From Mucilaginibacter sp. cycad4 (GTDB lineage Bacteria > Bacteroidota > Bacteroidia > Sphingobacteriales > Sphingobacteriaceae): a stretch of DNA of 64,000 nt. The DNA is taken from positions 6,634,001-6,698,000 of the forward strand of contig NZ_CP139559.1 of assembly GCF_034263275.1 (NCBI RefSeq), read 5' to 3'. A program made the position numbers and the translations under genes. The notes below the pieces were generated by a model that was not told the origin of the DNA, made no database searches, and saw only the letters and a program-made list of their open reading frames with translations. This document shows positions 9,301 through 17,837 of this stretch, piece after piece (position 1 is the first letter of the stretch; the number at the start of each line of letters is the position of its first letter).

Positions 9301-12300
9301 CATACATCGAGTTTTGGATGCTTGATCCGTTCATATACAAACCAAACTCGGCTGGTGGCGATTTGTATTTTAACTTAGGTTCATTATCGGAAGATATCTT
9401 GAAAGACGGCCGTAAAAGCCTGGAAAATGGTTTGCCTGTTGATGGTGATTTGACCAAGGTTGATGAAACCAGCTGGGGCAGGGTATCCAAACTACAGCCC
9501 GTTATAAACGCGTTTGATAACAACCCCGATGCCCGTAAACTGCAGGACGTTGGTTTGGACGGCATGAATGACCAGGATGAGCAAACCAAATTTGCACCGG
9601 TTGTTCAGCAGATAAAAGGGCAACTGAACGCGCAGGCCGCAACCGCCATCGCAGCCGACCCTTCATCGGATGACTATCAGTATTACCAGGGGCCAGCCCT
9701 TGACCAGGCCCGTGCCGGCATCCTTGAGCGTTACAGCAAATACAACGGCACCGATGGTAACTCGAAAACGGCCCAGCAATCGCAGGCCGAACTTGGCTTG
9801 CAAAACTCGGCTTCAACATCTCTGCCCGACGGAGAGGATATTAACCGGGATAACAACATGAGCCAGGAAGATTCGTACTTCCAATACAAAGTATCCATGC
9901 GCCCTGCCGATATGGTTGTCGGCCAAAATTACATCAGTGATAAAGTTACCGCACAGGTAAAACTGCCCAACGGTACAACACAGGCGGTTAACTGGTACCA
10001 GTTCCGCATTCCTATTACCGATTATCAATCAAAGGTGGGCAATATCCAGGATTTTAAGGCAATCCGTTTTATGAGGATGTTCATGACCAATTTCGCTGAT
10101 ACCGCAGTTCTTCGTTTCGCTACACTTGAACTGGTACGTGGTGAGTGGCGTGCTTACAACAGCGAAAAAAATCCGCTGAACGTAATTGCCGATCCTGCAA
10201 TCCAAAACCCGCCGATAGATAATTCGACCATCGACGTGCAGGCGGTAAATATTGAAGAGAACGGTAACCGCACGCCTATACCTTATGTGGTGCCGCCGGG
10301 TATTAACCGTCAGCGCAATTACAATAACCTGCAAACCAATACCAAGCTTAACGAGCAATCTTTATCGCTTAACGTAAAAAGCCTGCGTGATGGGTATTCG
10401 AGAGCAGCTTTCCGTACCTTTTATAATGACCTGCGCAAATACAAACGGATGCAAATGTTTATCCATGCCGAAGGTGATTATTTGAAAGATAATGACCTGA
10501 ACGCGTTTATCCGCCTCGGCGTTGATTACCAGGATAACTATTATGAGTACGAATTGCCTTTGAAAATAACCCAGCCGGGTACCAGCGATGCAGGAGCGAT
10601 ATGGCCCGATGTTAATGAGATGGACCTGGAACTTGATTTGCTGATCCGGGCAAAGCTTGCGCGTAATCACTCTAACGTGGCCTATAACCAGCTTTTCAAA
10701 TATACAGAGGGTGATAAGGTGGTTTATATAAAAGGCCAGCCCGATTTAAGTAAACTACGCACCATTATGCTTGGCGTGCGCAATCCTTATAAAGGTACAA
10801 ATGTGCTTCCGGATGATGGACTGGATAAATCAGGAACTGTTTGGTTTGATGAGCTGCGCCTTACCGATTTTGATCAGCGCGGCGGTTGGGCTGCTACCGC
10901 GAGGATTGATGCCAAGCTTGCCGACTTTGCCGATATCACCGTATCCGGCAGTAAAACAACCATCGGTTTCGGTACGCTTGATTCAAGGCTGAACGACCGG
11001 AGCCAGAGCGATGACCAAACCTATGATGTATCTGCCAATGTTGAGCTAGGTAAGTTTTTCCCGGATAAAAGCGGCATCCATATCCCGGCATATATCAATT
11101 TGTCATCACAAAGGAGCATGCCGCAGTATGATCCCGGTGCGCCGGATGTTGAGCTGAAGGCGTCGCTGGCGGCGGCAACCAGTACCAAAGAGCGCGACTC
11201 TATCAGGAATGCGGCTATTGATATTACCACCCGCAAAAGCATCAACTTTACCAATGTGCATAAGGCACGTACAAACCAAAATGCTATTAACCACATTTGG
11301 GATATTGAAAACTTTAATGCTACTTACGCTTACACCGAATACAATCACCATGATTTTGTGACACAGAATGATGTGGAGAAAACCTATAATCTCACACTCG
11401 CTTATAACTATACCAATCAGCCCAAATACTACAGCCCATTCGCTAAGATCATCAAAAGCAATATGCTGGCTCTGTTCAGGGATTTGAACTTTAGTCTGCT
11501 GCCATCGCGATTGAATTTCAGTATTAACTTCGATCGTTTTTATTCGGAGAATACCCTGCGCGATAATGATCCTAATAATTATATCCCTATCCCGACAACC
11601 ACCTTCAATAAGTATTTCAACATAACCCGTGTATACGGCATAGGCTGGAACCTGTCAAAATCATTACAAATGGATATCGACGCTACCAACCTTTCGGTTG
11701 TGGATGAACCCGCCGGGCGCATAAACGGTTTAAAACGCGATACCCTTTGGGATAACCTGAAAAAGCTTGGCCGCACCACCAACTATAACCATACCATCAA
11801 TTTTAACTATACAGTACCTATCAACAAAATCCCGGGATTGGATTGGGTATCGGCGGTAGCGCGTTACAGTACACACTTTAACTGGCAAACACAGCCGCTG
11901 TTTGCTATTAATAGTACCAACTATGATGTGGGCAACAGTATCCAAAACTCAAGGGCTATCCAGCTTAACCCAACCCTCAATATGGTTTCGCTGTATAACA
12001 AATTCCCTTTTATCCGTAAGGCTAATAATCCTAACAATAAAAAGAGCAACATCCTGATTGGCTTGCTAACCAGTGTTAAAAACCTGAGCGCAACCTATAC
12101 CCGTACACAGGGAACGTTTTTACCGGGATACTTACCGCAGTCGGGCTTTTTTGGTGCAGATGGCAATGCCCCCGGATTAGGCTTTTTATTAGGTAGCCAG
12201 GCAGATATCCGGGCCAGGGCTGTTGCTAACGGCTGGATCACTACCGATACCCTGCAAAATCAGTTATATACTACATCGCTTAATGAGGATATGCACTTCA

Positions 12301-13391
12301 GGGGTATTATTGAACCATTTAAAGATCTGCGGATTGAGCTCAGCGCCTTTAAAACCCAGGACCATAACTACCAGGCTAACTTCAAATACCTGGCCTCAAG
12401 CAATAGTATAGAAACATTAAGCCCGGTTACATCGGGCAACTACAGTGTATCGTTCCTTACCATTGGCACCGCCTTTGAATCGGCAAAAGGAATAAACAAT
12501 GTTTCCGGTACTTTCCAGAAATTTTTGGATGCCCGCGCCGTGATATCGCAAAGATTAGGGCGTACCAATCCAAATTCGGCCGGAGTTGCTGATGGTTATG
12601 CCGATGGTTACGGGCCAAATTCGCAAAACGTATTGGTGCCGGCGTTTCTGGCGGCATATGCCGGTAAAAATGCTTCGGGCAGTAATCTGTCGCAATTCCC
12701 TAAAATTCCTATTCCTAACTGGCAGGTAACGTACAATGGTTTAAGTAAGATCTCCTGGTTCCAGGATATTTTTGATTCGTTCGACCTGAGCCATGGTTAC
12801 CGTTCGTCATATAATGTAAGCGGCTTTACATCGCTGCTGCAATATCGCGAGGCCAATGGAGCTGCCTCCTCGCGCGATTTGAACAATGATTTCCTGCCAT
12901 TGTACCAGTTTTCGCAGGTTACCATTTTTGAGCAGTTTGTACCCTTGTTAGGCGCAAGCGTTCGCTTCAAGAACAGCATGACTGCCAATGCCGAATATCG
13001 CCAAAGCCGTTCGCTGAGCTTAAGTATGCTTAACAGCCAGTTGGCACAGCAAAATGAAAAGATCATCGTTTTTGGCTTTGGTTATCATACCAAAGATTTT
13101 CATTTTCCGTTTGGCTGGTTTGAAGGCATTCAGCATAAGGATGTGAACTTTAAGCTCGATTTTTCATTGCGCGATAATAAAACACTTATTTACCGTGCCG
13201 ATGTTGAATCGGCCGAAATCTCATCAGGTGCGCAAAATATTACCGTAAGGCCATCTGTTGATTATGTGATCAACCAGCGCTTTAACCTGAATTTGTTTTA
13301 CGATTCGAACCTTACCAAGCCCTATACTTCGCAAACGTTTAATACATCATTTACCAATTTTGGAATTAATTTGAAGTTGTTGCTGCAATAA
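6378..13391 (+). CDS. sprA: SprA, type IX secretion translocon / gliding motility protein
   Basis: This 2337-residue outer-membrane protein is the SprA (Sov) family, which forms the giant beta-barrel translocon of the type IX secretion system and is needed for protein export and gliding in Bacteroidota. The size matches the family (about 2,400 residues). A signal peptide occupies about residues 1-27, ending in GNVYAQQ. The remainder is long beta-strand-rich sequence with many Asn/Tyr/Thr residues and a barrel-like C-terminal strand ending in INLKLLLQ. The start is a TTG at 6378: an in-frame TAA lies two codons upstream, and starting later would destroy the signal peptide. The gene follows ruvA by 24 bases. 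No gld or por genes are in this window, so the rest of the system must lie elsewhere. Confidence 0.95.
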   Translation: MTKVFTYKTLISVLFIVVFGGLGNVYAQQKPSPAAKNDTTKSNAPINLTAPRSQRMREGIFNTDPAGLVRTIEYDPATNRYILYERVGNLLYRPPQYLTFEQYLKLKERSTQRGYFQQLADNYAYDSQQPGFIPPIKVRSRTFEQIFGSSVIDIRPQGSAEMIMAGQINKNQNPLFNTRQRSQFNFNFDQRIQLNVTGNIGDKLKITTNYNTDAQFQFENQIKLDYTGSPDEIIQKIEAGTVSMPLNTTLITGSQALFGVKTKLKFGRLDVTSIFSQQRSQSKTITITNGSQQGEFRLTPADYEANKHFFLSQYFRNNYNRALANIPIISSNVNITKIEVWTTNRTNVTTDSRDILAFIDLGENNPYNKTRIVGGGSALPAGFKGPGFAQQSNNLLTVLPQNARLTNSNDVASFFQGSGSTDNYSKLTYARKLTDKEYTLHPQLGYISLNYPLNNDEVLAVAYQYTVNGVQYQVGEFSSDVAVNPNTPNVLFVKLLKGELLKTNLPTWDLMMKNIYSLGAFQIAPTDFKLTVTRLDDKSGIEKTVMEEGQNTKGKLWLQIAGLDNLNQQSDKKPDGYFDFLEGITIDSQNGRISFPVVEPFGSDLASKFTAGETDLVKRYVYQPLYDSTKTIAQQYFPALNRYVIKGTYTSTGGSEYQLNAVNIPQGSVIVTAGTVKLQEGNDYTVDYNAGRIRILNQALLSSGQPITVKLENNELFGVQQKSLYGTRLDYHASDKLQLGATLMHLTEQPITQNEIAGEESISNTIWGFDANYSSNSRFLTRLVDKIPGIHTKVPSSINFYGEFAKLMPGSPGALNFAGSKNGTSYLDDFENSQSVIDIKGANSWQISGTPQLFGESALFDNLSYGYNRARLAFYNIDPVFYTNTGSIPISRSELSNHYVRQVIEQEVFPYKQSATGQPLSLATLNMAFYPTIRGPYNYATTGINPDGTLQNPKTRWGGMFRKLETNDFESLNVSYIEFWMLDPFIYKPNSAGGDLYFNLGSLSEDILKDGRKSLENGLPVDGDLTKVDETSWGRVSKLQPVINAFDNNPDARKLQDVGLDGMNDQDEQTKFAPVVQQIKGQLNAQAATAIAADPSSDDYQYYQGPALDQARAGILERYSKYNGTDGNSKTAQQSQAELGLQNSASTSLPDGEDINRDNNMSQEDSYFQYKVSMRPADMVVGQNYISDKVTAQVKLPNGTTQAVNWYQFRIPITDYQSKVGNIQDFKAIRFMRMFMTNFADTAVLRFATLELVRGEWRAYNSEKNPLNVIADPAIQNPPIDNSTIDVQAVNIEENGNRTPIPYVVPPGINRQRNYNNLQTNTKLNEQSLSLNVKSLRDGYSRAAFRTFYNDLRKYKRMQMFIHAEGDYLKDNDLNAFIRLGVDYQDNYYEYELPLKITQPGTSDAGAIWPDVNEMDLELDLLIRAKLARNHSNVAYNQLFKYTEGDKVVYIKGQPDLSKLRTIMLGVRNPYKGTNVLPDDGLDKSGTVWFDELRLTDFDQRGGWAATARIDAKLADFADITVSGSKTTIGFGTLDSRLNDRSQSDDQTYDVSANVELGKFFPDKSGIHIPAYINLSSQRSMPQYDPGAPDVELKASLAAATSTKERDSIRNAAIDITTRKSINFTNVHKARTNQNAINHIWDIENFNATYAYTEYNHHDFVTQNDVEKTYNLTLAYNYTNQPKYYSPFAKIIKSNMLALFRDLNFSLLPSRLNFSINFDRFYSENTLRDNDPNNYIPIPTTTFNKYFNITRVYGIGWNLSKSLQMDIDATNLSVVDEPAGRINGLKRDTLWDNLKKLGRTTNYNHTINFNYTVPINKIPGLDWVSAVARYSTHFNWQTQPLFAINSTNYDVGNSIQNSRAIQLNPTLNMVSLYNKFPFIRKANNPNNKKSNILIGLLTSVKNLSATYTRTQGTFLPGYLPQSGFFGADGNAPGLGFLLGSQADIRARAVANGWITTDTLQNQLYTTSLNEDMHFRGIIEPFKDLRIELSAFKTQDHNYQANFKYLASSNSIETLSPVTSGNYSVSFLTIGTAFESAKGINNVSGTFQKFLDARAVISQRLGRTNPNSAGVADGYADGYGPNSQNVLVPAFLAAYAGKNASGSNLSQFPKIPIPNWQVTYNGLSKISWFQDIFDSFDLSHGYRSSYNVSGFTSLLQYREANGAASSRDLNNDFLPLYQFSQVTIFEQFVPLLGASVRFKNSMTANAEYRQSRSLSLSMLNSQLAQQNEKIIVFGFGYHTKDFHFPFGWFEGIQHKDVNFKLDFSLRDNKTLIYRADVESAEISSGAQNITVRPSVDYVINQRFNLNLFYDSNLTKPYTSQTFNTSFTNFGINLKLLLQ

Positions 13392-13489
13392 AAGTTGGGT
13401 GCAGTGTGATTCCTAAGAGCTTGTTGCGAAATACGGAGCAAGCCCAAACCATACAGGGCGGCTCTTCAAATGAGGAATTGCTTCCTGGC

Positions 13490-13681
13490 CCCTAAGGGCT
13501 TCTCGCAGATTTAAGCTACCCCATAAAATTATCAACCTGAAATTTTAATAGGAGGCAGCTACGGAGCCAAAAAACGTGCGGACGCCGGCCGAGTCTCCTG
13601 ATCGTGAACTTGCTTTCCGTGCGTTGTTTAGTTCACATTTAGATTTTGTGGATTAACTTAAATCTGCGGGAGAACCTGGGG
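13490..13681. ncRNA. Candidate multi-helix structured RNA or large palindromic element
   Basis: This stretch has no gene on either strand but can fold into a compact multi-branch form. The closing stem pairs 13500-13515 with 13657-13674 (11 exact pairs, a two-base bulge, then 5 more), and CCCC/GGGG blocks lie just outside. Inside are TAAAATT/AATTTTA (13524-13530 with 13541-13547), AGGAG/CTCCT (13550-13554 with 13595-13599) and GTGAAC/GTTCAC (13604-13609 with 13631-13636). The G+C content of its core differs from its surroundings. It could be a housekeeping RNA such as 6S RNA, a mobile palindrome or a regulatory RNA; I cannot assign a family or a strand from sequence alone. Confidence 0.4.
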
Positions 13682-13686
13682 AACAA

Positions 13687-13718
13687 AAAAAGCCCCTGAA
13701 TATATCCAGAGGCTTTTA
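13687..13718 (-). terminator. Terminator after secG
   Basis: AAAAGCCCCTG and CAGAGGCTTTT form a stem with one mismatch. On the minus strand the stem ends in a run of seven T, just beyond the secG stop at 13742. Confidence 0.8.
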
Positions 13719-13741
13719 ATATATCTTAATTAAATACTTTA

Positions 13742-14110
13742 TTATTTTTTGCTGCTGTCGGCTTTAGGAGCTGCCGGTGTAGCAGATGGCGTTAATGCCG
13801 GAGTTGCTGAAGGAAGCGCGTTGCTTGGTTTTGAAGCTTTTTCAATTTGCTCACGCAGCGCAGGATTGTCTGCATTGTTTGATGAGCCTCCTTTTACAGC
13901 AACATTAATAGCCAATGACAATACCATAAGGGTTATAGCTAATGCCCAGGTACCTTTTTCTAAGAAGTCGCCGGTTTTTTGTACCCCCATTAACTGTGAT
14001 GAGCTTGAAAAATTTGATGCCAAACCACCGCCTTTAGGGTTTTGGATAAGTACGATAAGCCCTAACAGAGCACATACAATTACGGTAACAATGATTAAAA
14101 CGATATACAT
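13742..14110 (-). CDS. secG: SecG, preprotein translocase subunit
   Basis: SecG (122 residues) is the small accessory subunit of the SecYEG channel in the inner membrane. The first transmembrane helix lies at about residues 2-22 (IVLIIVTVIVCALLGLIVLI), followed by the conserved cytoplasmic loop QNPKGGGLASNF and a second helix at about 53-72. The C-terminal tail is rich in Ala, Pro, Ser and Lys, a common Bacteroidota extension. The gene is last in a tight minus-strand series with the TPR gene (9-base gap), lptE and the sigma-54 activator, an order I recall as conserved in this phylum. It ends at its own terminator. Confidence 0.94.
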   Translation of the reverse strand: MYIVLIIVTVIVCALLGLIVLIQNPKGGGLASNFSSSSQLMGVQKTGDFLEKGTWALAITLMVLSLAINVAVKGGSSNNADNPALREQIEKASKPSNALPSATPALTPSATPAAPKADSSKK

Positions 14111-14119
14111 TTCTTTATA

Positions 14120-15493
14120 TTAATTAGTTTTCTTCTCTAACTCCTCAATTTGGCTTGCAAAGTAACGGCTTTTTTCCGGGAATTTCAACATCAATTTTTT
14201 GTAAGTTGCAATAGCTTTGTGATATAACATCTGGTCGATGTAAATCTGGGCTAATGTTTCACTTACCAGGTCATTTCTGTCTTCCGAGCTCTTCTTCGCT
14301 TTGTTCTCATTATCGAGCTTATCAATTGATGGCGGCCTGATCTGGGGCTCCTCTTTAATAAATTTCTCAATGATGATATCTTCCTTCCTTTTTATCTCCG
14401 GCACATCAGGCTGAGGGGTTTTCTCCAGCTCTTCCAGAGATTGCGAATGGAAGATATTTTCATAATACTGATGCTGTAATTCATCGGCAGTTTGGTTGTC
14501 GGCGGTTACAGGTGCTTTTGACGGGGCAACAGTTTCAACATTATAAGGCTGATAGGTTGATGCATATTCCTTACGGGTTTTATCTAACCACCACATAAAG
14601 GTATAAGGCATTTTCTCGTCATTGTACTTTGATAAAACCTCTTGCTGTTCAGTAACTTCAACTTCTGCCGGTTGCGGAGCTGACTCCTCCGATATAGCCT
14701 TATCTTCATTTCTTGTGTCAACAACCGAGTTATCAAACAAAAAATAATCTGTCGATGCGATATTACCGATTATCCATTTTTCAGTTACATCGTCCCTTAC
14801 ATCTTTAGCTTCGTCAACAGCAACCGGCGGCTCACCGGTCACCTCTGTTTTATCGCTTATCGCTTCATCGGCATTAATCTCAGCTGCAACAGGTTCATTC
14901 ACATTAGCCTGGCCTATACTTATATTCTCGATGCCAACAATTTCATCATAAACCTCATCATCTATATCATGAGCAGATGCAATATCCTCCCTGCCGGTTA
15001 CAGTTGCAACCGACCCCGAATCAACAACTTCTGCTACCGGTTCTGCAGTTTCCGGTTCATGATCATCGGCATTGATAAAATTAAAGCTGTTTCTATCCTG
15101 GTCTGCGCCAGCGGATAAATCTTCCGGAATAGGCGGCAGGGCATCAGGCACTTCATCAACAGCGGGGCCGATATTGAAATAGTTTTCGGAAGCAGGAGTA
15201 TTGGTTACCGAACCAACATCAACCAGGTCAATTACCTGTGATGAATTTACAGGAGAAAGCCCCTCCGGCTCCTGAATTAATTTATGCAGTAAAACAGGTT
15301 TGTAATAAACGGCCGCGCGCTGCACATCCTTATTGGTACCGGCATGGGCAAGCAAAGCACGCAAAATACCGCTTTGCGGGTAGGCATCAACCAGTTGCTG
15401 CAGGTTATAACCATAAAAAGAACCTGTTTCGGCCGGATTGGCCAACAGTTCATCTAATATTTCGTATTGCCTGCTGTTCAAATATTGATCCAC
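14120..15493 (-). CDS. Acidic protein with C-terminal TPR-like repeat, unknown function
   Basis: I do not recognise a named family for this 457-residue protein. The N-terminal 85 residues look helical ([15 protein letters not shown]). The middle, about residues 90-380, is long, acidic and of low complexity, probably disordered. A TPR-like pair sits at about residues 400-455 ([20 protein letters not shown], then [20 protein letters not shown]). No signal peptide or transmembrane helix is seen, so it is probably cytoplasmic. It lies 9 bases upstream of secG and 21 bases downstream of lptE, almost certainly in one operon, which suggests but does not prove a role in envelope biogenesis as a protein-interaction scaffold. 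Confidence 0.85.
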   Translation of the reverse strand: MDQYLNSRQYEILDELLANPAETGSFYGYNLQQLVDAYPQSGILRALLAHAGTNKDVQRAAVYYKPVLLHKLIQEPEGLSPVNSSQVIDLVDVGSVTNTPASENYFNIGPAVDEVPDALPPIPEDLSAGADQDRNSFNFINADDHEPETAEPVAEVVDSGSVATVTGREDIASAHDIDDEVYDEIVGIENISIGQANVNEPVAAEINADEAISDKTEVTGEPPVAVDEAKDVRDDVTEKWIIGNIASTDYFLFDNSVVDTRNEDKAISEESAPQPAEVEVTEQQEVLSKYNDEKMPYTFMWWLDKTRKEYASTYQPYNVETVAPSKAPVTADNQTADELQHQYYENIFHSQSLEELEKTPQPDVPEIKRKEDIIIEKFIKEEPQIRPPSIDKLDNENKAKKSSEDRNDLVSETLAQIYIDQMLYHKAIATYKKLMLKFPEKSRYFASQIEELEKKTN

Positions 15494-15514
15494 GTGGTTG
15501 AAAATACAAATTGC

Positions 15515-16042
15515 CTACCAATTAGAAAAGGCCTTGTTAAAAATATCATCAATTAATTGCTTATTGATTTGCTGTATCAGGTTTTGCTCCTGCGAAGAAA
15601 TATCTCCCCTATAATCGGCAAACTTAGTAAAACTATCTTCAAAGCTAATTTTTTTATCTGCCGGAGTTTTCGCGGCATCAAATGAAAATTTAACACGAAC
15701 GGTAATAGTAAGCCTGTTAGCGTCAGCAATTGGGGCCACATTATTTGCAGTAGCCTGAATAGATGCCGGAGCGATAGAATAACCGGTAATAGCGCCCGAC
15801 ATGGTTGCATCGGCCTCGCCGCGGACTAAGCTTAGGCTGGTTTGTGTACGGATCCTGTCTTTTAACGCTTCGGTGAAAGTTTGGCTCAGGTTATTTACCA
15901 CCAAAGCTGCGTTATTTTCAAAAAACTGTACATTGATGGTCTTCAAACTGGGCGGGATTGATTGATTTTTGAGCGTATAACATGACGGGCATATAAGTAC
16001 CAGCACACACACTGAAATAATCCCCAAGAGTTTTTTCATCAA
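15515..16042 (-). CDS. lptE: LptE-family LPS assembly lipoprotein
   Basis: This 175-residue protein resembles the LptE family of Bacteroidota. LptE plugs the LptD barrel that places lipopolysaccharide in the outer leaflet of the outer membrane. Residues 1-20 form a lipoprotein-type signal with the likely acylated cysteine in ICPSCYTL; the lipobox is loose, with Cys and Pro at -3 and -2. The mature part shows SLKTINVQFFENNA, the helix VNNLSQTFTEALKDRIRTQT and GEADATMSGAITGYSIAP, all typical of the family. It starts 2 bases after the sigma-54 activator ends, so the two are translationally close. The identification rests on pattern and context. Confidence 0.85.
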   Translation of the reverse strand: MMKKLLGIISVCVLVLICPSCYTLKNQSIPPSLKTINVQFFENNAALVVNNLSQTFTEALKDRIRTQTSLSLVRGEADATMSGAITGYSIAPASIQATANNVAPIADANRLTITVRVKFSFDAAKTPADKKISFEDSFTKFADYRGDISSQEQNLIQQINKQLIDDIFNKAFSNW

Positions 16043-16044
16043 TT

Positions 16045-17301
16045 TTATAAGTTTAGTTCTTTTATTTTCCTGTATAAAGTACGTTCAGAGATCCCCAGTT
16101 CATTAGCGGCAAGCTTACGTTTACCTTTATGTTTTTTCAAGGCTTTACGGATCAGGTCCGATTCCTTTTCAATCAGCGACAGCGATTCTTCCACTTCTTC
16201 GGCATCATGTGTTATATTAAAACCGTCGATAGTGTTGCTATTACTGCTATTGTTTGTAACGGTATTAACGGGTTGTTGTAAAGTAAATTGTGGTTCGTTA
16301 TTACCATGCAGCTCAATATCGCGGTAAAGCTGGTTTAAGGTTTGCGGATTATTGGCATAATGGGGCGAAACACCGCCATGCTCAATAATATCAGCTACCA
16401 GTTTTTTCAACTCCACCATATCCCGCTTCATATCAAACAATACTTTATACAGGATGTCACGCTCGGAAAAGTCTTCTTTAGGCTGATGGTCCAGGCGCAT
16501 TGGCAGGTTCCGCGCGCCGGCCTCGTGCGGGATATAGGTAAGCAGTGTTTGGGCAGTAATGATCCTGTCGCGCTCAAGTACAGCCAATTGTTCGGCCATG
16601 TTTTTCAACTGCCTTACATTACCCGGCCATGAATAGTTGGTTAATACCTGCTGCGCTTCTTCATCCAACTGAATTGGCGGTGTACGGTATTTATCAGTAA
16701 AATCGGCTGTAAACTTGCGGAATAGTAAAAATACGTCTTCCTTCCTGTCGCGCAATGGCGGGATCTTCAGTGGTACGGTGTTTAAACGGTAGTAAAGGTC
16801 TTCACGAAATTTGCCGTTCTTTACCGCCTCATATACATCAACATTAGTAGCTGCGATGACACGCACATTAGTTTTTTCAACTTTTGACGAACCTACTTTG
16901 ATATATTGCCCTGATTCAAGTACCCTAAGCAAACGGGCCTGGGTACCCAGCGGCATTTCGGCAATCTCATCTAAAAATATGGTGCCGCCATTAACGGTTT
17001 CAAAATAACCTTTACGTTCGCCAACAGCGCCTGTATAAGCGCCCTTTTCGTGACCAAAAAGTTCCGAATCGATGGTACCTTCAGGTATCGCGCCGCAGTT
17101 AACGGCAATAAAAGGCCCATGCTTACGCGGGCTCATCTGGTGTATGATATGCGAAAAAACCTCCTTGCCACTACCACTCTCGCCGGTAATCAATACCGAG
17201 ATATCAGTAGGTGCAACCTGGTTTGCTATAGTTATAGCCCGGTTAAGCAATGGCGAATTGCCAATGATCCCGAAGCGTTGTTTTATTTCCTGTACTTCCA
17301 T
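16045..17301 (-). CDS. Sigma-54-dependent transcriptional activator without receiver domain
   Basis: This 418-residue protein is an AAA+ enhancer-binding protein that hydrolyses ATP to open sigma-54 promoters. The Walker A motif is GESGSGKE (residues 40-47), the sigma-54 contact loop is GAYTGA (87-92, a Tyr variant of GAFTGA), and Walker B is IFLDE (108-112). A Fis-type helix-turn-helix forms the C-terminus (LAANELGISERTLYRKIKEL). The AAA+ domain begins almost at residue 10, so there is no receiver or other sensory domain; control must come from elsewhere. A roughly 130-residue linker with an Asn/Ser-rich segment precedes the HTH. It heads the lptE-TPR-secG series. Confidence 0.93.
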   Translation of the reverse strand: MEVQEIKQRFGIIGNSPLLNRAITIANQVAPTDISVLITGESGSGKEVFSHIIHQMSPRKHGPFIAVNCGAIPEGTIDSELFGHEKGAYTGAVGERKGYFETVNGGTIFLDEIAEMPLGTQARLLRVLESGQYIKVGSSKVEKTNVRVIAATNVDVYEAVKNGKFREDLYYRLNTVPLKIPPLRDRKEDVFLLFRKFTADFTDKYRTPPIQLDEEAQQVLTNYSWPGNVRQLKNMAEQLAVLERDRIITAQTLLTYIPHEAGARNLPMRLDHQPKEDFSERDILYKVLFDMKRDMVELKKLVADIIEHGGVSPHYANNPQTLNQLYRDIELHGNNEPQFTLQQPVNTVTNNSSNSNTIDGFNITHDAEEVEESLSLIEKESDLIRKALKKHKGKRKLAANELGISERTLYRKIKELNL

Positions 17302-17413
17302 GTTAAAAAAGATTCAAGAAGTCAAGAGTCAGGAAGCAAGATTTGAGCGGAGAATCCTCTCACCCAAATATAACTTCTTACATACATCTTGTCTTTTATA
17401 TAAGATCATGTTT

Positions 17414-17785
17414 TTATTCATCATCAGAGTTCAAAATGTATTCTCTAAAAGAAAATATCATTTTTTGAACTTCAACAACAAGGTCTAAACATTCCTTTAA
17501 TTTGTCTTTAGAGCCGTAGCCCCTTCGTTCACATATTAATAATTGCGTCTATACCTCAAACGATGAAGTAAGGGACGTTGTTAAGAATTCAGCAAAATGT
17601 GCCTTAGTTCTTTTACCTGAACCTTCCGCTATGTTAGACGGAACCGAACAGGAACATCTGTTTAATTGGTCAATCAGATTATATCTTTCCTCGATAGGTA
17701 ATGCTTTACAATAATCATAAGTTAAATCAGTAAGATCCATCGACTTTTGCCAAATCTTCAAGCTCTTAAAATTATGCCTCATCAT
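17414..17785 (-). pseudogene. Four-helix-bundle (S23/IVP-like) protein gene interrupted by an in-frame TAG
   Basis: The first 78 codons encode the start of a TIGR02436/23S rRNA-intervening-sequence-type protein (FKSLKIWQKSMDLTDLTYDY, then SCSVPSNIAEGSGK). The frame then meets TAG at 17549-17551. Directly after it, in the same frame, the expected C-terminal half continues (TQLLICERRGYGSKDKL, LDLVVEVQKMIFSFREYIL) and ends at TAA at 17414-17416. The family usually has a glutamate at the stop position (FEVETQL), so one G-to-T change explains the break. The joined length of about 123 residues is normal for the family. It sits between miaB and the sigma-54 activator gene. The product might still be made by readthrough, but a fresh pseudogene is the simpler reading. 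Confidence 0.85.
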
Positions 17786-17837
17786 TACTTAATTCTTTTA
17801 CCTTCTTTCTTGATTCCTGTATCTTGACCTCTTGCCT

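Noticed and set aside
10362-10670. Several minus-strand ORFs over sprA
   Set aside because: They are antisense shadows of one long, coherent gene.
13749-14123. Plus-strand ORF over secG
   Set aside because: It is the shadow of SecG on the minus strand, which has clear SecG motifs.
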